A DNA stretch of 50,443 nucleotides from Pelargonium cotyledonis (Eukaryota > Streptophyta > Magnoliopsida > Geraniales > Geraniaceae): contig JAYMTA010000054.1 of NCBI GenBank assembly GCA_036897625.1, positions 1 through 50,443 of the forward strand. The letters run 5' to 3'. The position numbers and the translations under genes were made by a program. Under the pieces are notes generated by a model. That model worked only from the letters and a program-made list of their open reading frames with translations. It made no database searches and was not told where the DNA came from. Positions 1-8,369 of this stretch are shown piece after piece (position 1 is the stretch's first letter; each line of letters begins with the position of its first letter).

Positions 1-429
1 TTATATATTAAAAATTGTAAATATAATTTTTCTTTACTTAAATCAATAAATATAAATAAATATATTATAACATTAAAAAATATCTATTTTTTACTCTAAA
101 TATTTTCATTAGTTATAGCAAATACATGTAAATAAAATACATATGTGAATATCCCTCTTAAAATAATTCTTTTGGTGAGGAGCTCACGAGCAATACAATC
201 GTCTTAAAATGAATAATGTGACGGGCACATGATCATCCACCATGCTAATAAAATAATTATTTAATATATTTTAAATTCTACTTTATACCGGGCAAAATCA
301 GGACAAGTAAAATTGAGAGACTAAATTTAAGGATAAATAAAGTTGTTGATTTTTTTTATCCTTCTTAGCTCTAAAATGTCCTTAGATTGAAAGGTGATAG
401 GAAAGAGAGATCAGAAGCTAGCTTGTACG
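1..429. other. AT-rich intergenic DNA
   Basis: Very AT-rich sequence with no open reading frame of note. It probably holds the promoter of the broken MAT1-like gene that follows, but I see no motif firm enough to name. Confidence 0.5.
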
Positions 430-621
430 TAGACTTCTTCCTCGGCCCGCATTCTGACCCCAAATCGCCCAAACTCTATTTCCCCACTCTCTGCCTCAAG
501 CATCCACATCCCGCCGGACGCCACCAGCTAAACCACCGGCGTGCCGGCCACTCCCTCCGCACCTGATCTCCCTCATCACGACTGACCTTATTTCCCTCCG
601 TCGCGACAGCTGCATTCAGAG
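430..621 (+). other. Probable 5'UTR exon of the MAT1-like gene
   Basis: A C-rich stretch, unlike the AT-rich DNA around it, rich in cct/ccg runs as plant 5' leaders often are. It ends in GAGAG followed by gtaggc, a usable splice donor at 622. The matching acceptor would be the cag at 3543-3545, which sits 32 bases before the ATG of the MAT1-like coding region at 3578. The resulting 2.9-kb leader intron would contain the cox3-like fragment, a MITE and a SINE. This is inference from base composition and splice signals; no transcript is available. Confidence 0.4.
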
Positions 622-1493
622 AGGTAGGCCTTGCTCTTTCCCTCTTCTCAATCAAAGTTTCATTTCAGTTATTATTTGCGCATTCGAGTTGTGTGCGTCT
701 AGTGTATGTTGTTTCAGGTGCATGGTTGGGTTTCCAAGTAAGATGTATGGTTGGGTTTGTAGATTTGCTTCTCTTTTTACCATTTTGATGTTGTGAATAT
801 TATGTTTTAGGAGTCGTTATTGAGATGAATTGCTCGATTTGTGATTTGATGCACATATGCGCTTTACTAATCTCATAGACTGTTTATTGTTGTTTGCTAT
901 ATGATGCAGTTTATTTATCTTGTGTTTCAGTACAAATGAGCTGCATTTGAGTTGCATGATGATGATGATTGATTGAACATTTTTGTTTTTGTTTTGAAGT
1001 CCCTTGAAGTACTTGAATTATGGAATTTAAATTGAGTAATATGAAAACCAAGATATGTGTTTGTGTTTGGGAGTAGTTGATGTAAGTGCTACTAGTACGT
1101 CTACGACTAGAAGTAGTAGTTGCTTTGTAATAGAATGTGTTAAAGTAGATAGTCTTGCGCTTTTCAAGCTAAAACCTTGAAAGCTTGTGTTTTCTTTCTG
1201 TTTATCAGTGATTTTGCTTTGCAATCTGCACTGTTTGCTTAATGTTGTAAGGGGTGTCTTGGTTTGATGCAATTACTTATTACATATTACTGCACCTTAG
1301 TATTGTCTACAATATTGCCGAAATTAATTGGCACGACATTTCACTAGTCACTACCATGTGCTTCACCCCTTATTCTATCAGTCAAAACTAACAAAAAAAA
1401 CTATACTCTTTCATCACATGTCATGTGTTCTTTGCTTTATTTGCTTAAAACCAAATAGCTCCTAATGTCTATAACTCCAGATATATACCACCA

Positions 1494-1712
1494 TTGTTGA
1501 GCCCAGCTTGTCTCCGTCTCCATTCATCTCCAAGAGAGGCAGATTTATGCGATATTATCTCTGCTCCTACACTGGAAGCTACCCTAGAAGGACACCATAC
1601 AAAAGTTGTACAATTTGGACTTCGATCCAGGTTCATTCTATTCATTGTATTGGAAGTCATGTTCTTCTTTGCCTTCTTTATGGCATTCTTTCTTATTCTT
1701 GACTTTAGATAA
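1494..1712 (+). pseudogene. cox3: Mitochondrial cox3-like fragment in nuclear DNA
   Basis: The reading frame from 1494 contains, at about 1578-1690, a run that I recognise as the first conserved part of cytochrome c oxidase subunit [12 protein letters not shown], then GLR, then [15 protein letters not shown] and MAFF. In plant COX3 the matching stretch is roughly residues 65-110, including the glutamate of the EVMFF helix, which is kept here. Changes against the plant protein as I remember it include Q-F for Q-L, S-R for Y-G, L for S before EVM, and M for the W of FFWAFF. Similarity fades after MAFF and the frame stops at 1712. Only about 45 of 265 residues are present, so it cannot make COX3. 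It lies in the probable leader intron of the MAT1-like pseudogene. It is either an old mitochondrial insertion or the remnant of a cDNA-mediated transfer. Confidence 0.7.
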
Positions 1713-2420
1713 ATAGTCTAGGTTGATTTATAAACTGAGTAGTTTGAAGAAAATTAAGGTTGATGATTGAAGAAAAAAGACTAGCTCTGAAGTTTGCATA
1801 AATTTGAATGCTCTGGTGCCGGAAACTTCAAATTTTTATATTTCGGGCGCAAGTCTTTTTTTCTCAGGTCTCTCTCTCTCACAAAGGCCAGAAGCACTAT
1901 TCAGTCCAAAAAATATCAATCCTTCAATATATTTCATAACTTATACTCCACCAACGCCATCAACATTAAGAACAATTTGTAATGTATTCACATATTTCCA
2001 CTATCAACCTTTTATCTTCTAAAACATTCACAGCAAATCCAACAATTTCTTTTTTATCTTCAATATGAGATTTTCTCTTCAATATGAGATTTTCAACTTC
2101 TAAGGTTCATATTTTTTTCACTCTTCAATATTAGATCTTCGGGCCCTGTAATCTTGGATTTTATCTTTTTCTTTTTCTGTTTTGAAAATTTGGTGGCTGG
2201 AAAGGCATGATGTTGCCTGGATTACCCTGTTTCTTCCTCTTCTGTTCCACAAGCAAGTGAGTTTATTTATTTATTTTTAAGATTTAAAGAAATGGGAATT
2301 AGATGAGGTAACCCTTCAACACCATCAAAAGTGGGTTTTAACCCCTTTTTTTTTCAGATAACTCAACAAGAAAAACTGAAAGAGAAATGGTAAACTTGAA
2401 GATTATTCAAAATAACTTAA

Positions 2421-2672
2421 GGTTGCGTTGGGGAGCATGAATTTGATTTGAAATTTAGGATTTGAAATGTTGTATTTCAAATACAAATATAATGATTGGA
2501 AAACTATATAATTTCGAATGGCAAGGAGTTTTCATTTGAAATCTCATGCACTAGACATGTTTTGAATGCTATTAGATTTGACTCAAATCCAAATCCATAT
2601 TCTTAGAGTTACCAAACACTTCATTTGGCTCAAATCTAGCATTTCGTATGAAATGTTGGTTTCCGAACACCC
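2421..2672 (-). mobile_element. Probable hAT-type MITE, copy 1
   Basis: The left end (GGTTGCGTTGGGGAGC) and the reverse complement of the right end (GGGTGTTCGGAAACC) form imperfect terminal inverted repeats of the kind seen in plant hAT-like miniature elements. The interior is full of atttgaaat-type short inverted repeats and has no coding potential. Read on the minus strand, its end closely matches the left end of the element at 48730-48918 (both carry TGTTyGGAAACmAACATTTCAT), so the two are probably one family. I could not find a clean target-site duplication. Confidence 0.5.
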
Positions 2673-3082
2673 TATAAATGTTTAAAATGAAATCTCAAAC
2701 AATATATGCTCAGATCTTCAAATTGATCTTTAGATAAGCTCTAAAGAAAACACATGGCCAAATGAGAAAGATTGAGATGAGAGAATAATAGCAACTAATA
2801 GTACTATCTGAAAACTTTAAATGTTTTTAAGGTTAAAGTTGTAACTTTTGAACCATTGTTAACAGTGTTATTAACAGAAGAAGGGGCTAAAACACAGGGT
2901 AGGTAAATGTCTTGAAAGTTGATTTGGATAGTTATATATGTTTATGGGCAATAATACGAGGTTGTTATGCTAAATTACCCAAAAATAATAAGTAGCTGTT
3001 TGAAGATATGGTTTATCTACAAGGTTCATATTTGATAGCATTTAATCATATATCTTTATATATTTATTTTACATTACTTTGG

Positions 3083-3215
3083 TGTAAGAGACCACTTTGG
3101 TGCGGTAAGGTGCCAAAAAACTCTAGGCTAAGGTTAAGAGAAATAGTCTCTTTCCTGAACACTATTGGTTCCTTGTATATATACACCTTTAGGCCCTTGC
3201 TTATCAAAAAAAAAA
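3083..3215 (+). mobile_element. SINE-like element with 15-bp target-site duplication
   Basis: A 133-bp insert flanked by a perfect 15-bp direct repeat, tttacattactttgg, at 3068-3082 and 3216-3230. It ends in TTGCTTATC followed by a run of about ten A, the usual 3' end of a retroposon. Its 5' half (gtaagag..cacttt..gtgcggtaag..gccaaaa..ctaggytaaggttaagag) is shared with the minus-strand copy near 35567-35630, which also carries extra sequence upstream. This copy is therefore probably 5'-truncated and lacks the tRNA-like head. Confidence 0.75.
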
Positions 3216-3577
3216 TTTACATTACTTTGGAGGTAAAAGAACCAAGGACACTAATGGCCTGGGAATTTGTTTTCCCAAGTTTTCTCAAGGTAGCATGTAT
3301 TCAGAATCTCAACATGAAAGCCTTATAGTTTAGATTTCAATAATTTTTTGCATCATGATGTTTAAATTTCATTAAATGCGTCATTATATTTTACTCATTC
3401 ACTCTGCAGATGTCATGGCTGCGACTCTTAGAGTTTTGTAACGGAACTCTTCAAGGCTGTGTGTAGAGATTACCTGTAGAGGTAAACATCCTGGAGAAGT
3501 TCCTCTCTGTGTGTTATAACCATTTGACTATTTGAAATGCTGCAGAGCAGAAAAGCTAAGGCTGAGAAGCAACAATA

Positions 3578-5119
3578 ATGGTGGTTGGTATTTCTCACAA
3601 CAAGGAAGTGTCCATCAGAAGGAGAATTGCCAGCATTTCTCTCTCTCTCTCTCTCTCATAATCTTAGATCTGTGAGCTTTAAACCTAGAGTAGCTTTTTA
3701 GGAGTGAAAATGAAATTCACAGTTCTAGACAAAAAAAATGGAAGTATGCGGGTTGTTTGCATGTATGATACATTTAATTTAGTTAGTTATGCTAATGATA
3801 CATTTAATTTACTGTATTATTTACAACTGTACAGATTCAACAAAAGAGAAGAGGAATACAATGATTACTTGGGAGGAAGTGGAAGATATGAGTAAGTTGC
3901 ACAAATGTTTTTCTTAATCACTATGCCGAAAGAGAGTATGTTAGTTGACCGTACATGAACTTTCCTTTACAGCCAATAACTTAATTGAAGGAATAGATGT
4001 TGCTGCGGTCGAAGAAAAAATTGCCAAGTATCAGGAAGAAAATGCTGAACAGATAATGAATAGTCGAGCACGTAAGGTACATGAGAAGTGAGTGTGTGTT
4101 TATGCAACTTTTGCCATCCTTTCCCTTTATGTGACTAGAACAAATGATGTTGCTCCCCACCATGTCAGGAGTTTCATGTTGGCATATATTGTTATCTTCT
4201 GTGATTTATTCATGAAATTCACCCGAAGGTTTCTTACTCTGGAGAAATATTTGCAGCTATAGCTGCAACCAAGGGGCAGGCCGCACAAATTGATAACGAC
4301 ATGTTAAGATGATCTCAAATTTTTTGCTTTGGTCTTGAGATAGTGATGATCTTATGGCCATAAAGCTATTCTTGGTCTAATAACAATGTTGGGAGGTGAT
4401 TTACTGCGTATACTATTTTTCTTTTAGTTCCATCATAATTTTACTTTGAACATGAAACTGTCATGAAACTCATGATTCCTCGAGTAACTCAGTCGAGCCC
4501 CTATGTCAGGCATTGACGCCATTCTGATCTCTATAATATCTTTTGGCGTTTATCTGCATTGAATATCCTTCGTTTTATTTCTTTCAAATGTTAATTTGAT
4601 GAATAGAATAGATTTTGCTGAACATGTTTGTGCTTCCATTTTGTTTGTTACATGTGGAAAATGATTCGAATTGCAATCATCTACTGTCATTGAAGTGTGG
4701 TTAATACATGCAAGACTAATTTTTCAAGGGAAGATAGCTTAATTTATGGAAGGTGTTTTCCAGCTTTGGAGAAAAAAACATGGTTCTGAATAATTGCTAT
4801 AATACTGGGACAGGTCCAAAACAATCAAGCAGGAGTTGTAGCTGGTGTACAGGGACAATATGCACCAACAATGGCCGGAGGCCAGCCACGACCCACAGGC
4901 GTGGGCCCACAGCCGTTGCCAATAGGAGATGGGCATGACATGCCGGGTTATGGTGTTGACGAGGAAGCGATGATGAAGCTCCGAGCAGAGAGAGGTGCAA
5001 GAGCGGTAGGATGGAGCGCAGGACTAAGCAAGAAGAGGGCTCTCGAAGAAGCGTTCAGGAGCCTTTGGGTTTTAGCTCCCAAGAAACGTAAGATCTGCTA
5101 TTTATTGTCTTGTAATTAA
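3578..5119 (+). pseudogene. MAT1: Broken MAT1-like gene (CDK-activating kinase assembly factor)
   Basis: MAT1 holds CDK7-type kinases and cyclin H together in the CAK/TFIIH complex. Pieces of the plant protein lie in order with introns between them. 3578-3635 gives MVVGISHNKEVSIRRRIAS. 3846-3898 gives FNKREEEYNDYL then, one base out of frame, EEVEDM. 3973-4076 gives NLIEGIDVAAVEEKIAKYQ and ENAEQIM. About 4244-4300 gives AAIAATKGQAAQIDND. 4814-5119 gives QGQYAP, GGQPRPTG, MKLRAERG and SKKRALEEAF. The lesions are: no GT donor after the first piece, where a CT repeat begins; six residues (usually DFPSLR) missing after NKREE; a one-base insertion in the run TTGGGAGG; no clear acceptor for the fourth piece; and a changed stop region. 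Because introns remain, this is a duplicated gene copy rather than a processed one. A sequencing error could explain one lesion but not all. Confidence 0.8.
3638..3657 (+). repeat. (CT)n microsatellite
   Basis: About ten CT units exactly where the first MAT1 piece should end in a splice donor. The AGCAT before it is followed by ttctct instead of gt. Confidence 0.9.
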
Positions 5120-5676
5120 AGAGAGTAGTGGAGTTCAATGCCCAAACCATTAAATCATATCACCAAATTAAATTAGGTGTTTTTGAGCTTAGATATAGCC
5201 ATATCGGCTTCTATTTCGCTCGACCATAATGTAGTAGAGTCACCAATTATTAGGGGTCACACATTTTCTCCTAGAATGGACTGTATCAACATCGGGAATG
5301 GGACACCATTGATGATCAATGTTAGATCCAAAAATTAGTTTCCGAGTTTAGTTTAATACAGAAATAGAACCACTTGCATATCCAAAGGGGCCAGCAGCGT
5401 AGAACCGCATACTAGCCCCTTTCACATTGAATTCTCTCTTTTCCAATGCTTTAAATTATTACTCTCATCACATCACCTCCACTGTACTAAGAAAGCTAGT
5501 CAATTAAGTGATGCCACGTCATCTTTTTCCTCGGTGTAAGTCCAAATTCATTTTGTTTCTCTCTCGCTTTAGATTCCTGATATATATATATATATATATT
5601 CCTGTATCCTTAACACTCACTCTCTCAGTCACTAGATCTGTGCTAAGCTAAAGATCATTTTGTTCATACATTTGAA
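5120..5676 (+). promoter_or_regulatory. Intergenic region with TATA-type promoter
   Basis: There is no coding sequence here. A TA run at 5581-5599 lies about 80 bases before the ATG at 5677 and is followed by a pyrimidine-rich stretch (actcactctctcagtcac near 5613-5632), a typical plant start-site setting. The TA run can serve as the TATA box of the next gene, although it may also be a plain microsatellite. Confidence 0.5.
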
Positions 5677-6873
5677 ATGGCTCCTAGGAATCTACTTCTC
5701 TTGTTTCTCTTCACTTCTCTTTTCCTTCTTCTTCAATCATGTGCTTCAAGCTCACACTCCATTGGTTCAAGAAGGCTCCTAGTTCAAGACACTGAAGATG
5801 AGCAGCAATTACCAAAAATCAAGAAACCAACTCTCACCTCATCCACCAAGAACAAAACCAAACCCACTCAATCCACCAAAAACCAAACCAAGCTCATCAA
5901 GCCCAATCTATCCCCCAAAAAACAAACCAAAACCATCACCAACTCAACAAAACTACAAAAACCATCATCACCACCACCTCTACTCTCCAAGTCCAAGACT
6001 GAGCTCAAGAAGCTCAATTCCACCAAAAAATCACCACCATCATCATCATCATCAGATCTAGATCTACTACTCAAACCAACCACTCTCAAGAACAAAACCA
6101 GCAAACCTGTTTCCAAAAAGGTCACTCCGCAGAAAAAACCTAGTTCCATCTGGATGGACGAGGACGACGAAGACGATTTGGTGGCGGAATTCAGCGACCT
6201 GCCGTCGAAATTCCAGCAGACGCTGATCCCGGACCTGGAGAGAATCTCGAGCACCTCCAGAATCTACATCACGAACGCGAACAAGGAGATGACGAAAGGT
6301 TTCAAGCCGATCGTCGGCAAGAAATACGCGTCCACCATAGCTTCGATCGTCTCGTTTGGCTTCGTCCTGATCCCTCTCCTCCTCGTCTCGCTCATCTTCA
6401 ACCGCATCAAAGCCTACTTCTCGCTCCAGAAGCTCCTCATCTTCATCCAGGTCTACCTCTCCATCTACTTCTCGATCCTCTGCTTCTCGGCGCTCGTCAC
6501 AGGCCTCGAGCCCCTCAGGTTTTTCTACGCTACGTCGCAGTCCACGTACGTCTGTCTACAGCTCCTCCAGACGCTTGCCTATCTCCTCTACTTGCTGCTG
6601 CTGGTCATGTACCTGCTGCTGGTGTTCTCAACGGACTGTGGGCTGGGCTCGAAGTTTCTGGGCCTGGGCCAGGCGTTAGTGGGCCTTGCGGTGGGCCTGC
6701 ATTACTACGTGTCGGTGTTTCACAGGTTGGTGCTGCGACAACCGCCCAGGACGAACTGGAAGGTTCACGGGATATACGCCACGTGTTTTCTTGTGATTTG
6801 TTTGGTTGCTCAGGCTGAGAGGAGAAAGAAAGCTTACTTGGAAGAGGGAGGTGAGGAGGGCAAAAGGAGCTAG
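5677..6873 (+). CDS. Plant-specific multi-pass membrane protein of unknown function
   Basis: Intact single-exon gene of 398 residues. Residues 1-23 look like a signal peptide (leucine-rich core, then SCASSS). Residues about 45-155 are low-complexity and rich in K, T, S, P and N, with many N-x-S/T sequons (for example N59, N69, N89, N114 and N139). An acidic patch DEDDEDD follows at 161-167, then a conserved-looking block FSDLPSKFQQTLIPDLERIS. Five hydrophobic segments follow at about 218-243, 252-277, 290-317, 325-345 and 366-379. The tail is charged (AERRKKAYLEEGGEEGKRS). I remember close uncharacterised plant homologues of the C-terminal half; the N-terminal linker is probably variable. No catalytic motif is visible. 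The start is the first ATG after the TA-rich promoter and gives a clean signal peptide. The last two thirds are clearly more GC-rich than the flanking DNA. Confidence 0.85.
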   Translation: MAPRNLLLLFLFTSLFLLLQSCASSSHSIGSRRLLVQDTEDEQQLPKIKKPTLTSSTKNKTKPTQSTKNQTKLIKPNLSPKKQTKTITNSTKLQKPSSPPPLLSKSKTELKKLNSTKKSPPSSSSSDLDLLLKPTTLKNKTSKPVSKKVTPQKKPSSIWMDEDDEDDLVAEFSDLPSKFQQTLIPDLERISSTSRIYITNANKEMTKGFKPIVGKKYASTIASIVSFGFVLIPLLLVSLIFNRIKAYFSLQKLLIFIQVYLSIYFSILCFSALVTGLEPLRFFYATSQSTYVCLQLLQTLAYLLYLLLLVMYLLLVFSTDCGLGSKFLGLGQALVGLAVGLHYYVSVFHRLVLRQPPRTNWKVHGIYATCFLVICLVAQAERRKKAYLEEGGEEGKRS

Positions 6874-7074
6874 TTATTTATTTTAATTTTTTTTGCATTT
6901 ATTGGTTGAAAATCAACTTTGTACTATGTTTTTATGATTAGGCAACAAAGGAAATGGTAGATTCTTATGTATGCATGTTACCATAATTAATTAAAATCAT
7001 AAATAAAAGAATATTTATTGTTACACCATTTATTAATGGGACAAAAATGTTCTCTCAGAAGTTGACACAATATT

Positions 7075-7230
7075 GAGACACACTATCAAAAATCGCGAGT
7101 TCAATTTCTATTAGGTCATGTGAGATGGAGCTTTCAGTTAGAAGATGAGAGTTGTTCTCTTGTTGTGGTTCAACTAGTTAGTCGATGTTATAAATTTTGT
7201 GATGATTTCAACTCGTTTAAGTATAGTGTC
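7075..7230 (+). mobile_element. Possible degenerate SINE
   Basis: The stretch cgcgagttcaatttctatt near 7094-7112 resembles an RNA polymerase III B box (GTTCAANNC) with one mismatch. The setting resembles other tRNA-derived heads in this window. No A box, poly(A) tail or target-site duplication was found, so this is a weak call. Confidence 0.25.
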
Positions 7231-7342
7231 TAAGTGAAGTATAGAAACACGTAACTGAACCGTCTAGTATATTTAGCAAGACATATATAACTAGTTTATA
7301 AACATATAATATGACGCGTGCGTATGACGGACCAACGATAAT

Positions 7343-7368
7343 GAAAAGAAAAGAAAAGAAAAGAAAAT
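7343..7368 (+). repeat. (AAAAG)n microsatellite
   Basis: Five tandem AAAAG/GAAAA units. Confidence 0.9.
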
Positions 7369-8369
7369 ATAGTATTATTAACAATGAGGGTGATTTGGGT
7401 ATTTAAGTGGGCACCGACGGAAGTGGGTTGGTGTGGGTGGGAGACAAAGAAAATGAGATTGGATCGGAAAGTTAGAGAAACCAAGGTCAAGATTGGGTGT
7501 GAAGTAGAAGAAATTAATGGCAAATTAGACAAGAGCAGTTGGGTCTCTGGTTTTTTTCTGTATATGTAAATTATAGTAATGTTGTGGCTCTTCTCTCAAA
7601 ACATATCTATATCACCGGCGTTTTAATTCTTGAAAACTACTCTCAACTGCAAATGTTCCATTCCTTCTTCACTTTTTTTTTTTTTGGTCTAATTTTCTTT
7701 GTGGCCAAGCCCTTTTATTTTCTGTGTAGCCCAACATTGCCCCAGCTCAAAACCCAAGTCTCAATAAATTCTGAATTTAATACCCTCTTTAGCACTGGAG
7801 AAGCTCCAAGTAAGAAATAAACAATGTTGGCTTTCAATAAGGATTTTTTTTTGTGTGTCCAAAATGGTGTCTTAATTTTGCACCCAGTATAGTGCATGAT
7901 GTTATTTTATTGACTTCAGTATCTAAACTTTGAATTCGTACCAATGTAATATCAATTGCTAACCAATATTTAACTCCCGTTGAAACGTGACATAAGCAGT
8001 TGCCGAACAAAAAGAAGAAAAAAAAAACTTTATGCTAATGAGGTGGCATAATCAATATTTAATTTACTACCTTAACATCTTCTTAAATGTGAATTTTTTT
8101 TCTTGTTGCCACTTCAATAAAAGAGCACCTGTCTTTCCTTTAAAAATAATAATAGTAAATAAATAAAAGAGCATGCATGGCCAGGTGTCTCCTTCAAATC
8201 TATGCAAAGACATGTACCATATTTATTGGTTGTCCGAAGAATTTTATATTGTAGTAGTAAATGTGGTAACTGTAACATGGTAAAGAAGAAGTAACAAGAA
8301 ACACAGTGACAGGACAAGGAATCATAGATTGAGCTGAGTAGAGTGACCTGATTTGGTGGATCATCGGAG

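Larger units (their letters stand above)
6874..8369. other. Intergenic region, 3'UTR then promoter of the aminotransferase-like gene
   Basis: Contains an (AAAAG)n run at 7343-7368, a possible degenerate SINE near 7075-7230, and the AT-rich upstream region of the next gene. Short open frames here (for example 7384-7569) have no recognisable protein content and were not called. Confidence 0.5.

Noticed and set aside
5868..6254. 128-residue minus-strand frame opposite the membrane-protein gene
   Set aside because: It is a shadow of the low-complexity K/T/P/S coding region, and its serine/aspartate-rich composition is the complement of that.
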